Source of the DNA: Streptomyces sp. SID13726
GTDB lineage: Bacteria; Actinomycetota; Actinomycetes; Streptomycetales; Streptomycetaceae
Reading direction: 5' to 3'
DNA: 64,000 nucleotides
NCBI RefSeq assembly: GCF_010548375.1
Contig: NZ_JAAGLY010000034.1
Location: forward strand, 1 to 64,000
Of the stretch, positions 15,138 to 23,191 are shown one piece after another (position 1 is the first letter of the stretch; each line of letters starts with the position of its first letter). The notes below the pieces were generated by a model. That model made no database searches. It saw only the letters and a list, made by a program, of their open reading frames with translations, and had not been told where the DNA came from. The position numbers and the translations under genes are program-made.

Positions 15138-15225
15138 CTTCCTGCGCAACAAGCGCCAGGAGTGGGAGGAGTACCGCTCCGAGGTCACGGCGTTCGAGCT
15201 GCGGAAGAACCTGCCGGTGCTGTAG
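15138..15225 (+). repeat. Right att-like repeat: displaced 3' end of glnA2
   Basis: Reads FLRNKRQEWEEYRSEVTAFE and then LRKNLPVL with a TAG stop, identical in protein to the glnA2 C-terminus at 7673-7760. It has no start codon or upstream coding sequence. It is most simply the original chromosomal end of glnA2, pushed 7.5 kb away by the island. Confidence 0.85.
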
Positions 15226-15253
15226 TGCCGTAGTGCCGTAGGGAAGCGCCGAA

Positions 15254-15278
15254 GGGCGCGGGGTATGCCCCCGCGCCC
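15254..15278. terminator. Terminator after the displaced glnA2 end
   Basis: GGGCGCGGGG (15254-15263) pairs with CCCCGCGCCC (15269-15278) around a short loop. Probably the ancestral glnA2 terminator, shared with the convergent VOC gene that ends at 15292. Confidence 0.75.
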
Positions 15279-15291
15279 CTGGCCTCGACCA

Positions 15292-15735
15292 CTACTGCTG
15301 CTGCTGCCCCGCCTGCTTCGCCAGGACCTCGTGCAGCGGTTCCGTCTCCCTGCGCTTGTACTCCTGGATCGCCCAGCCGTTGCCGTCCGGGTCCTTGAAG
15401 TACATGAAGGTGGCGCCGTCCTGCGGGGCGAACTGCACCGGCTCGGAGACGTCCAGGCCCCGGGAGATCAGGTCGTCGTAGGCGGCCTTCGCGTCGGTGA
15501 CGCAGAGCTGCATGCCGTGGTAGGTGCCGGGCTGGGGGGCTCCCGTGGGGATCTGGAGGCCGTCCACCAGGGCGATCGAGCAGCCTGAGCCGGGAGGCGT
15601 GAGCTGGACGATGCGGACTCCCTCCATCACCTCGCCGTCGAGGTCCACGTGGAAGCCGACCTTGTCGCGGTAGAACTCCTTGGCCCGGTCCACGTCCGTG
15701 ACCGGCAGCGTGATCACTTCGAGGCTCATGTCCAT
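15292..15735 (-). CDS. VOC (glyoxalase/bleomycin-resistance fold) protein
   Basis: 147 residues from the ATG at 15735 (GGGAG upstream; an ATG two codons later is possible). Two beta-alpha-beta-beta-beta modules are visible: SLEVITLPVTDVDRAKEFYR with FHVDLDGEVMEG, and GTYHGMQLCVTDAKAAYDDL with FKDPDGNGWAIQEYKR. The terminal Glu in WAIQEY and the His in YHGMQL are probable metal ligands; the usual first-strand His is replaced (LPVTD). The family covers dioxygenases, isomerases and resistance proteins, and the substrate cannot be told. The end is Gln-rich (QAGQQQQ). Confidence 0.85.
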   Translation of the reverse strand: MDMSLEVITLPVTDVDRAKEFYRDKVGFHVDLDGEVMEGVRIVQLTPPGSGCSIALVDGLQIPTGAPQPGTYHGMQLCVTDAKAAYDDLISRGLDVSEPVQFAPQDGATFMYFKDPDGNGWAIQEYKRRETEPLHEVLAKQAGQQQQ

Positions 15736-15771
15736 GGCGTGACTCCCTTGTCGACGTCAGTACGGCCGTCC

Positions 15772-16281
15772 TCAGAAGCGCCACCGCGTCTGGCTGAACG
15801 GCTGTCCCTTACCGAAGCCGAAAACCGTGCGCGGCGCCACCGCAAAAACCACCGCGTGTCCCGCGCCGTGGTGGAAGCGGCCCTCGCGCACCTCGAAACG
15901 CCAGAAGTCGCCGTACTTCGCCTCCCACGCGGCGGCCAGCTCCCGGAGCCGGGCGTCGTCGGACACCCGCACCGCCTCGCCCTCCACCACCAGGTCGTAG
16001 CCCTTGTCCCAGATGTTGGTGCCGGTGGTGAGGCTGACATGCGGGTTGTGCGCGAGGTTCCGCGCCTTGCGCTCCTCCGGGCCCGTGCAGAAGTGCAGCG
16101 CGCCGTGCGCCCACACCCCGGGCAACGGCGTGACGTGCGGGCGTCCGTCGGGTCGTACCGTCGAGATCCAGAACAGCTCGGCCGAGGCCAGCAGCGACTC
16201 GGCGTCGGCCCAGGCGGTCGCCCTGGCCTCGGCGTCGCTGTAACGGGGGTCGAGGTGGGTCTCGGGTTCCTTCTCGGTCAT
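15772..16281 (-). CDS. Pyridoxamine 5'-phosphate oxidase-family flavin/F420 protein
   Basis: 169 residues. The ATG at 16281 shares one base with the upstream stop (TGATG); a GTG at 16284 also overlaps it. The split-barrel fold shows in LLASAELFWISTVRPDGRPH, VTPLPGVWAHGALHFCTGPE, ERKARNLAHNPHVSLTTG and DLVVEGEAVRVSDD, followed by WRFEVREGRF. Members bind FMN, F420 or haem and reduce small molecules; general-stress-type members are common in Streptomyces. Translationally coupled to the LuxR gene upstream. Confidence 0.85.
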   Translation of the reverse strand: MTEKEPETHLDPRYSDAEARATAWADAESLLASAELFWISTVRPDGRPHVTPLPGVWAHGALHFCTGPEERKARNLAHNPHVSLTTGTNIWDKGYDLVVEGEAVRVSDDARLRELAAAWEAKYGDFWRFEVREGRFHHGAGHAVVFAVAPRTVFGFGKGQPFSQTRWRF

Positions 16282-17021
16282 CACGGACTCTCCGGCTCGG
16301 GGAACACCCGGGCCACCGCGGCGGTCCGGCTCGACACTCCCAGTCTGCCGAAGGCGTTCTCCAGATGCTTGCGAACGGTACTGGTGGAGACCACCAGCTG
16401 CTCGGCGATCTGCGCGGTGCTCATGCCGAGGGCGACACAGCGCAGGACGTCCAGTTCACGGTGGGTCAGCCGGACGGGACTCCGGCGGCGGCGGGCGGCC
16501 TCCTTGTAGAGGTCGTACAGATGCGGGGCCAGCATGCGCAGCGTGGTCATCTCGTGCTCGGTGAACGACCGCGCGCCGGTCCGGAAGAACAGGAAGACCC
16601 GGGTGCGGTTCGGTGCAGTGGGCAGGGCGACGGACGCGATGGTCGGGTGCGGGGCCAGGAACTCCGTGTAGATCGGGAGGTTCCGCAGCTCACGGACCGG
16701 CATGAAGTCCGTCATCTGTGTCGTCTCGGGGGAGTCGTGCGGCCGGCAGACCTGCCGGCACTGGTGGTACTGGTGCCGCCAGCGCCAGTACCCCTCCATG
16801 CCGCAGTCCTCTTCCTCCTCGTACATCTCCTGCGCGTTCAGGATCCGCCGGGTCGGGATGTCCAGCTCGGAGAAGCTGGCGGAGTCGCACGGGACCAGCC
16901 GCTGGAGCCCGGGCAGCAGGGACGTGGGAGGCACGCCGCTCGTGAGGTCCTGCCGGGCCTCCGCCAGCACGTCCGCCATCCGCCGCAGATGCGTCTGGGC
17001 GGTGGTGCGGGGTGGGGTCAT
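16281..17021 (-). CDS. LuxR-type transcriptional regulator
   Basis: 246 residues. The C-terminal LuxR helix-turn-helix is textbook: LTHRELDVLRCVALGMSTAQ, IAEQLVVSTSTVRKHLENAF and GRLGVSSRTAAVAR. The N-terminal part (about 1-175) looks like a GAF-like sensor (PCDSASFSELD, RVFLFFRTGARSFTEHE) with no receiver Asp cluster, so it is probably not phosphorylated. A Cys-bearing acidic stretch (EMYEEEEDCGMEGYWRWRHQ) may sense a ligand or redox state. It is first in an operon with the PPOX gene and divergent from a lipoprotein gene across a palindromic intergenic region. Confidence 0.88.
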   Translation of the reverse strand: MTPPRTTAQTHLRRMADVLAEARQDLTSGVPPTSLLPGLQRLVPCDSASFSELDIPTRRILNAQEMYEEEEDCGMEGYWRWRHQYHQCRQVCRPHDSPETTQMTDFMPVRELRNLPIYTEFLAPHPTIASVALPTAPNRTRVFLFFRTGARSFTEHEMTTLRMLAPHLYDLYKEAARRRRSPVRLTHRELDVLRCVALGMSTAQIAEQLVVSTSTVRKHLENAFGRLGVSSRTAAVARVFPEPESP

Positions 17022-17137
17022 GTCGGCCTCCCCGGGCCGGTTCCGGTGCCTGTACCGACGCTACGCCGGGCCTGTGCCCGTCGCCGCGGGATTCGCCAAA
17101 TGACGAATGGGCCCGGGCCGTCGGAGCGCGCACGCTC

Positions 17138-17170
17138 GTCCGTGAGTGACCGGCCCGGTCACCGACGGAC
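17138..17170. promoter_or_regulatory. Long interrupted palindrome before the lipoprotein gene
   Basis: GTCCGT at 17138-17143 pairs with ACGGAC at 17165-17170, and GTGACCGG at 17146-17153 with CCGGTCAC at 17155-17162, separated by two 2-nt interruptions. Placed between the divergent LuxR and lipoprotein genes, it is a likely operator. Confidence 0.5.
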
Positions 17171-17183
17171 ACGGAGACCTCCC

Positions 17184-18029
17184 ATGCGTTCACATCCACG
17201 CCGCCGTCCCATCCGTACGCGCCACCCCGCGGCCCTCGTCGCGGGCGCCGCCGCCCTCCTGGCCACCGGCTGCCACACCACGTCCACGGCGGAGGCCACC
17301 GACACACCCTTCTCCGTACGGTTCACACTGGGCGCCCGCGGTGACGTCCAGGTCGGCGGCCCCGGTCGTACGGCGGTCCGCGCGGCCGGCGACCGTGCGG
17401 TGACCGGGGGCCGCGCGTACCCCTTCGACCGTCCCGCAGGCCAGGTCCTCGTGGTGCTGCGGCACTGGCGGCAGGAGGAGCGTGCCGCACGGGGCGCGGT
17501 ACGCCGGATGCCGCCGCCGGAGGAGGCCGCGATCGAGAGCGCGTACCTCGTCGACACCGGGGGCTGGGCACTGGCCGAGCTGGACGGACACCCGGTGCGG
17601 TGGCTGCGCCGCGACACGATCCGCGTCGACGCGACGCGGGCGGGCGCCGGGCAGCGCGTGAGCCTCACCCTGTCCGGGCCGCACGGGGGTCGGCCCGGAC
17701 AGGTGACGCCGCCGCTGGAGGCCCGCGGGTGCGCCGCCGTCGAGCCCGGCGTGAACCGGCCCCTGGTCCTCCCCGAGGTGGAGCCGGGTGCCGCCGTGAC
17801 CGACGTGCTCACCCGCCTGCGCGAGCGGTGCCTCGACGTGCAGTACGTGTCCATGCCGGGCGGGGTGTACCGGGGCACGGTGTGGTGGGTCGAGATCCCG
17901 GTCGCGGGCCACGCGGCCCCGGTGGCCACGCTCCCGCCCACCGACGGCGACCGCACCGAGGGCCCGCGTCCGGGCGACACGATCCTCACGGATCCGTCCC
18001 GGCCCACGACGGTGGTGCTGGTCCGCTGA
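17184..18029 (+). CDS. Putative lipoprotein, function unknown
   Basis: 281 residues from the ATG at 17184 (GGAG at 17173-17176). The N-terminus is a lipoprotein-like signal: RSHPRRRPIRTRHPAALVAG, then AAALLATGC, with Cys near residue 29; the -3 Ala is tolerated in actinobacteria. The mature part is rich in Arg, Gly and Pro (SVRFTLGARGDVQVGGPGRT; VLVVLRHWRQEERAARGAVR), with a later pair of cysteines (ARGCAAVE, RERCLDVQY). No known enzymatic motif. The array of 13-bp repeats begins at its stop codon. Confidence 0.7.
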   Translation: MRSHPRRRPIRTRHPAALVAGAAALLATGCHTTSTAEATDTPFSVRFTLGARGDVQVGGPGRTAVRAAGDRAVTGGRAYPFDRPAGQVLVVLRHWRQEERAARGAVRRMPPPEEAAIESAYLVDTGGWALAELDGHPVRWLRRDTIRVDATRAGAGQRVSLTLSGPHGGRPGQVTPPLEARGCAAVEPGVNRPLVLPEVEPGAAVTDVLTRLRERCLDVQYVSMPGGVYRGTVWWVEIPVAGHAAPVATLPPTDGDRTEGPRPGDTILTDPSRPTTVVLVR

Positions 18030-18106
18030 GACACAGAGGTGAGACACAGAGGTGAGACACGGAGGTGAGGAGCAGAGGTGACACGCAGAGGTGAGGCGCA
18101 GCTCTG
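18029..18106. repeat. 13-bp tandem repeat array
   Basis: Six consecutive 13-bp units begin at the last base of the lipoprotein stop codon: AGACACAGAGGTG twice, then AGACACGGAGGTG, AGGAGCAGAGGTG, ACACGCAGAGGTG and a diverged AGGCGCAGCTCTG. Every unit but the last carries a GAGGTG ribosome-site-like core. The rest of the gap to glnE (18107-18241) shows nothing else. Confidence 0.85.
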
Positions 18107-18241
18107 ACACCCGCCTCCGACGCGCACTCCCAGGACACCGCCCCCCACCCCACCGAAACCACCCACCCGCACCCCAGCGCTTCTCTCCCGCTCTCCGGTT
18201 ACGCTCAATCGACACGACCTTGATCGGACGGGAGGCCGGGG

Positions 18242-21229
18242 ATGACGTCGGCGCCGGGGCGCAGGAGCAGTACCTTCACGCGGCTGCTGCGGCACGGTTT
18301 CACCGATCCGTCGGCCGCCGAGCGGCTGTTGGAGAGCGCGGAGCTGAGCGCCGTACGCGACGATCCGGTGCTGCTGGAGGCGCTCGGGGCCACCGCCGAC
18401 CCCGATCTGGCGCTGCTCGGACTCGTCCGGCTCCTGGAGGCGCAGTCCGACCGGGAGCTGCTGGACACGGTGATAGCGGCGAAGCCGTTGCGCGACCGGC
18501 TGCTCGGGGTGCTCGGCGCGTCCGAGGCGCTCGCCGAGCATCTGGCCCGGCACCCCAGGGACTGGCACGCGCTGGTCACCTACGAACCGCGCGATCTCCA
18601 CCCCGGCGTCGAGGAGTTCGAGCGCGGCCTGGCCGAGGCCACCGACCCCGTCTCGCTGCGCGTCGCCTACCGCCGCTGTCTGCTGTCCATCGCCGCCCGT
18701 GACGTGTGCGGCACCACCGACCTCGCCGAGACCGCCGCCGAACTCGCCGACCTCGCCACCGCGACCCTGCGCGCCGCCCTCGCCATCGCGCGCACGGCCG
18801 CACCCGAGGACGCCGCGCTGTGCCGGCTCGCGGTGATCGCGATGGGCAAGTGCGGTGGCCACGAGCTGAATTACGTCTCCGACGTGGACGTGATCTTCGT
18901 GGGGGAGGCCGTCGACGGGGCCGACGAGGGCAAGGCCCTGCGCGCCGCCACCAAGCTCGCCTCGCACATGATGCGGGTGTGCTCCGAGACCACCGTCGAG
19001 GGGTCCATCTGGCCCGTGGACGCCAACCTGCGGCCCGAGGGCCGCAACGGCCCGCTCGTCCGCTCCCTCGCCAGCCACCTCGCCTACTACCAGCGCTGGG
19101 CCAAGACCTGGGAGTTCCAGGCCCTCCTCAAGGCCCGCCCGGTCGCCGGTGACATCGAACTCGGCGAACAGTACGTCGAGGCCCTCGAACCCCTCGTCTG
19201 GAAGGCCGCCGAGCGCGAGAACTTCGTCGCCGACGTGCAGAAGATGCGGCGCAGGGTCGTCGAGAACATCCCCGTCGCCGAGCTGGACCGGCAGCTCAAG
19301 CTCGGGCCCGGCGGACTTCGGGACGTCGAATTCGCCGTACAGCTCCTCCAGTTGGTGCACGGCCGGGAGGACGGCTCGCTGCGCAGCGGCACCACCCTGA
19401 ACGCCCTCCAGGCCCTCGCCGCCGGCGGCTACGTCGGCCGCGCCGACGCCGCCCAACTGGACGAGGCCTACCGCTTCCTGCGCTCCATGGAGCACCGCAT
19501 CCAGCTCTACCGGCTGCGCCGCACCCACCTCGTCCCCGAGGACGACGCCGACCTGCGCCGCCTCGGCCGCTCGCTCGGCCTGCGCGCCGATCCGGTGACC
19601 GACCTGATCCGCGAGTGGAAGCGGCACGCCTCCGTCGTACGACGGCTGCACGAGAAGATCTTCTACCGGCCGCTGCTGGACGCCGTGGCCCAACTCGGCC
19701 CCGGCGAGGCCCGGTTGAGTGCCGGGGCGGCCCGCGAACGGCTCGTCGCGCTCGGGTACGCCGATCCGGCCTCCGCGCTCAGGCATCTGGAGGCCCTCGC
19801 CTCCGGAGTCACCCGCAAGGCCGCCATCCAGCGAACCCTCCTTCCGGTACTGCTGGGTTGGTTCGCCGAGTCCGCCGACCCGGACGCGGGACTGCTCAAC
19901 TTCCGCAAGGTGTCGGACGCGTTGGGCAAGACCCCCTGGTATCTACGGCTGTTGAGGGACGAGGGCGCCGCCGCCGAGAACCTCGCCCGGGTCCTGTCCG
20001 CCGGACGCCTCGCCCCCGACCTCCTGATGCGCGCCCCCGAGGCCGTGGCGCTCCTCGGGGACGGCGACGGCGGCGGGCTCGAACCGCGCGGACGGGCCGG
20101 TCTCGAACAGGAGATCCTCGCCGCGGTCGGCCGCGCCGACGGAGCCGTGCAGGGCGTCACCGCCGCCCGCGGGGTCCGCCGCCGCGAACTCTTCCGTACG
20201 GCCGCCGCGGACATCGTCGGCTCCTACGGCACCGAGACCCAGCCCGCCGAACCGGACCAGGGCGCCCTGATGGACCGGGTCGGCGGCGCCGTCTCCGACC
20301 TCACCGCGGCGACCCTCGCCGGCACCCTGCGCGCGGTCGTGCGGGACGGCTGGGGCGACACCCTGCCCACCCGGTTCGCTGTCATCGGCGTGGGCCGCTT
20401 CGGCGGTCACGAACTCGGCTACGGCTCCGACGCGGACGTCCTGTTCGTCCACGAGCCCCGCGAGGGCGTCGACGAGCGGGTGGCTTCCGACGCGGCCAAC
20501 AAGGTCGTCTCCGAGATGCGCCGACTGCTCCAGATCCCGAGCGCCGACCCGCCGCTGCTCATCGACGCCGACCTGCGCCCGGAGGGCAAGTCGGGGCCGC
20601 TGGTACGGACGTTGACGTCGTACGCCGCCTACTACCGCCGCTGGTCCCTGGTCTGGGAGTCGCAGGCGCTGCTGCGGGCCGAACCGGTCGCCGGGGACGA
20701 GGAGTTGGGGCGCCGGTTCGTCGAGCTGATCGACCCGCTGCGGTACCCGGAGGCGGGGCTCGGCGACGACGCCGTACGGGAGATCCGGCGGCTCAAGGCA
20801 CGCATGGAGTCCGAGCGGCTGCCTCGCGGCACCGACCCCAAGCTGCACACCAAGCTGGGGCCGGGCGGGCTGTCGGACGTCGAGTGGACGGTCCAGCTTC
20901 TCCAGATGCGGCACGGGGCGGGTGAGCCGGGGCTGCGGACCACGCGTACCCGCGCGGCGCTCGCTGCCGCGCAGGGCGCCGGGTTCCTTTCCGCGGAGGA
21001 CGCCGCGACCCTCGACGAGGCGTGGGTGCTGGCCACGCGGGTGCGCAATGCCGTGATGCTGGTGCGGGGGCGGGCCGGGGACACGTTCCCTTCCGAGGCA
21101 CGTGAACTGGCTGCGGTGGGGCGGTACTTGGGGTACGAGGCGGGGCATGTGGGGGACATGCTGGACGACTACCGGCGGACTGCCCGGCGGGCCCGGGGAG
21201 TTGTGGAGGAACTGTTCTACGGGGCGTAG
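18242..21229 (+). CDS. glnE: Bifunctional glutamine synthetase adenylyltransferase/deadenylyltransferase
   Basis: 995 residues. GlnE adds AMP to, and removes it from, the regulatory tyrosine of type I glutamine synthetase according to nitrogen status. Two nucleotidyltransferase domains are present. The N-terminal one has GKCGGHELNYVSDVDVIFV near 202 (normally the deadenylylating half). The C-terminal one has GRFGGHELGYGSDADVLFV near 717 (adenylylating). Each is followed by the GS-adenylyltransferase helical signature (LKLGPGGLRDVEFAVQLLQL and TKLGPGGLSDVEWTVQLLQM). Length and order match actinobacterial GlnE, whose target in Streptomyces is GlnA rather than GlnII. Confidence 0.95.
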   Translation: MTSAPGRRSSTFTRLLRHGFTDPSAAERLLESAELSAVRDDPVLLEALGATADPDLALLGLVRLLEAQSDRELLDTVIAAKPLRDRLLGVLGASEALAEHLARHPRDWHALVTYEPRDLHPGVEEFERGLAEATDPVSLRVAYRRCLLSIAARDVCGTTDLAETAAELADLATATLRAALAIARTAAPEDAALCRLAVIAMGKCGGHELNYVSDVDVIFVGEAVDGADEGKALRAATKLASHMMRVCSETTVEGSIWPVDANLRPEGRNGPLVRSLASHLAYYQRWAKTWEFQALLKARPVAGDIELGEQYVEALEPLVWKAAERENFVADVQKMRRRVVENIPVAELDRQLKLGPGGLRDVEFAVQLLQLVHGREDGSLRSGTTLNALQALAAGGYVGRADAAQLDEAYRFLRSMEHRIQLYRLRRTHLVPEDDADLRRLGRSLGLRADPVTDLIREWKRHASVVRRLHEKIFYRPLLDAVAQLGPGEARLSAGAARERLVALGYADPASALRHLEALASGVTRKAAIQRTLLPVLLGWFAESADPDAGLLNFRKVSDALGKTPWYLRLLRDEGAAAENLARVLSAGRLAPDLLMRAPEAVALLGDGDGGGLEPRGRAGLEQEILAAVGRADGAVQGVTAARGVRRRELFRTAAADIVGSYGTETQPAEPDQGALMDRVGGAVSDLTAATLAGTLRAVVRDGWGDTLPTRFAVIGVGRFGGHELGYGSDADVLFVHEPREGVDERVASDAANKVVSEMRRLLQIPSADPPLLIDADLRPEGKSGPLVRTLTSYAAYYRRWSLVWESQALLRAEPVAGDEELGRRFVELIDPLRYPEAGLGDDAVREIRRLKARMESERLPRGTDPKLHTKLGPGGLSDVEWTVQLLQMRHGAGEPGLRTTRTRAALAAAQGAGFLSAEDAATLDEAWVLATRVRNAVMLVRGRAGDTFPSEARELAAVGRYLGYEAGHVGDMLDDYRRTARRARGVVEELFYGA

Positions 21230-22140
21230 TGGGGTTCGGTCTTCGGCTGCGGGACGGTGGGGGCTGGTCGCGCAGTCACCCGCGCCCCCAAGTGGGTCAG
21301 CGCAATCCCCGTCAACACGATCCCCATGCCCGTCAGCACTCGTAGCCCGACGCGTTCGTCCAGCGCCGCCGCCCCCAGGGCCACCGACACGACCGGCAGC
21401 AGGTAGCCGACCGTCGCCGCCGCGACCGGGCCCTCGTCCGCGATCAGGCGGTAGTTGAGGTAGAAGGTCACGCCCGTACCGAGGACGCCCAGGGCCGTCA
21501 CCGCCCCGAGCGCCGTGAGGTCGGCGTCCACCGGTCCCGCGACAGGCAGTGACAGGGTCGTCCACGCCGTAGCCATGAGGAGCTGGGCCGCGGAGTACGC
21601 CAACGGGGCGTCGCCCGACGTGAGTTTGCGGGCCATGTACGCGAAGGCCACCGCGTAGCTCGCCGCCGCGGCCAGGAGGGCCAGGGCGCCCCAGGTCAGC
21701 AGGCCCGAGCGGTGCCAGGGGGCGAAGATCAGGACCGTACCGGCGAAGCCGAGGAGCAGGCCGGTCAGGCGCGGTGGGCGCAGGGCGCGGTCGGTGCCGA
21801 GGAGGACGCCGATCAGGAGGGACCACAGGGGAGTGGTCGCGTTGAGGACGCCCGCGATGCCGGAGTCGACGGTCTGCTCGCCGATCGCGAACAGGGCGAA
21901 GGGCACGGCGTTGCAGAACAGGGCCGCCACGGTCAGGTGACCCCAGGTGGCACGGGAGCGCGGCAGGCGCTGGCCGGCCGCGCGGGCGAGGAGGAACAGC
22001 ACCGCCGTGCCCAGCACGCAGCGCGCGATCGTGATCTGGGCGGGGGAGAGGCCGTGGTCGAGGGCCAGCTTGATCCAGAGGAAGCCGGAGCCCCACAGAA
22101 GCGCGAGGACGGCCATGCGGAGAGTGGAGGAGGGGGACAT
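21217..22140 (-). CDS. EamA/DMT-family transporter
   Basis: 307 residues from the ATG at 22140, preceded by GGAGGGTGGAG. Ten hydrophobic helices in two EamA repeats: MAVLALLWGSGFLWIKLALD starts the first and LTWGALALLAAAASYAVAFA the second. Members export amino acids, metabolites or drugs; the substrate is unknown. Divergent from a LysR gene 72 bp away, which probably controls it. The last about 15 codons lie in a copy of a dispersed Streptomyces repeat, and the stop overlaps the end of glnE by 13 bp. Confidence 0.9.
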   Translation of the reverse strand: MSPSSTLRMAVLALLWGSGFLWIKLALDHGLSPAQITIARCVLGTAVLFLLARAAGQRLPRSRATWGHLTVAALFCNAVPFALFAIGEQTVDSGIAGVLNATTPLWSLLIGVLLGTDRALRPPRLTGLLLGFAGTVLIFAPWHRSGLLTWGALALLAAAASYAVAFAYMARKLTSGDAPLAYSAAQLLMATAWTTLSLPVAGPVDADLTALGAVTALGVLGTGVTFYLNYRLIADEGPVAAATVGYLLPVVSVALGAAALDERVGLRVLTGMGIVLTGIALTHLGARVTARPAPTVPQPKTEPHYAP

Positions 22141-22212
22141 GCACTCCACCCTCCCGGCCCGGATGTGTGAGGACAAGTGAAAGATCTTGGACTCATCGTT
22201 AAGCTGGACTGC

Positions 22213-23094
22213 ATGCTTGATGTGCGACGCATGCAGATGCTGGCCGCCGTGGTGAGCAGTGGCTCCGTGACGGCGGCCGCGGCCCGGCTCGGCTACACGC
22301 CCTCCGCGATCAGCCAGCAGGTGGCGGCGCTGGAGAAGGAGGCCGGGACCGAGCTGCTCGAACGGGTCGGACGAGGGGTGCGGCCCACCGCCGCCGGGCT
22401 GTTGCTCACCGAGCACGCGGACGCGATCGGCCGCCGGGTCGCCGAGGCGGAGACGGCCCTGGGGGATCTCCTCGCGGGCCGCACGGGACGGCTCTCGGTG
22501 CGCTACTTCGCCACCGCCGGGGCCCGTCTGGTCGCCCCCGCGGTGGCCCGGCTGCGTGCCGAACAGCCGGGCGTGCGCATCGAGTTGAGGCTGGCCGGCC
22601 CCGACCCGCTGCCGGAGGTACGGGAGGGGCGGGCGGATCTGGCGCTGGTCGTCGGACCGGGCGAGCACGACGGCGTACGACTGCTGCACCTGCTGGACGA
22701 TCCCTACCTGGCCGTGCTCCCGAAGGGTCACCCCCTCGCGGACCGCCGCAGCCTGCGCCTCACCGACCTGGCCGGTGAGCCCTGGGTCGGCAGCGAGTGG
22801 CCCGGCCCCTGTCTCGACGCCCAGCTCACCGCCTGCGCTGCGGCCGGATTCCAGCCGCGCTTCGTCGTCGACAGCGAGGACTACGCCACGGCACAGGGCT
22901 TCGTGGCGGCGGGACTCGGGGTGACCCTGATCCCGCGGCTCGGCCTGGCCGGACGCCACCCCGACATCGTCGTACGACCGCTGAAGAGCCCGGAACCCAC
23001 CCGGGCGATCCTCGCGGCCGTACGCGAGACGGCGCTGCCGCAACCGGCGCTGGAGGCGTTCGTCGCGGCGCTGCGGGAGGCGGCCGCGGGCTAG
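22213..23094 (+). CDS. LysR-family transcriptional regulator
   Basis: 293 residues from the ATG at 22213, with no good ribosome site, so a leaderless transcript is possible; an in-frame ATG at 22177 is less likely. The N-terminal wHTH is MLDVRRMQMLAAVVSSGSVT, then AAARLGYTPSAISQQVAALE. The substrate-binding domain has LSVRYFATAGARLVAPAVAR, REGRADLALVVG and ATAQGFVAAGLGVTLIPRLG. Divergent to the EamA exporter, a standard LysR-target layout; the short gap should contain the T-N11-A box. Confidence 0.92.
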   Translation: MLDVRRMQMLAAVVSSGSVTAAAARLGYTPSAISQQVAALEKEAGTELLERVGRGVRPTAAGLLLTEHADAIGRRVAEAETALGDLLAGRTGRLSVRYFATAGARLVAPAVARLRAEQPGVRIELRLAGPDPLPEVREGRADLALVVGPGEHDGVRLLHLLDDPYLAVLPKGHPLADRRSLRLTDLAGEPWVGSEWPGPCLDAQLTACAAAGFQPRFVVDSEDYATAQGFVAAGLGVTLIPRLGLAGRHPDIVVRPLKSPEPTRAILAAVRETALPQPALEAFVAALREAAAG

Positions 23095-23137
23095 GGACTG
23101 CCGTGAAGGTGGCGTCTGCCGCGCGGCGCCCGGCACG

Positions 23138-23166
23138 CTCCCCCGCGGCCTCAGGGGCGGGGGGAG
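23138..23166. terminator. Hairpin between LysR and PAP2 genes
   Basis: CTCCCCCGC at 23138-23146 pairs with GCGGGGGGAG (one bulged G) between convergent genes. Confidence 0.5.
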
Positions 23167-23191
23167 GTGCCAGTTTCGCCACAGGCCCTCG

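Noticed and set aside
17159..19786. 875-codon frame antisense to the lipoprotein gene and glnE
   Set aside because: GlnE on the other strand has complete motifs; this frame is low-complexity shadow coding.
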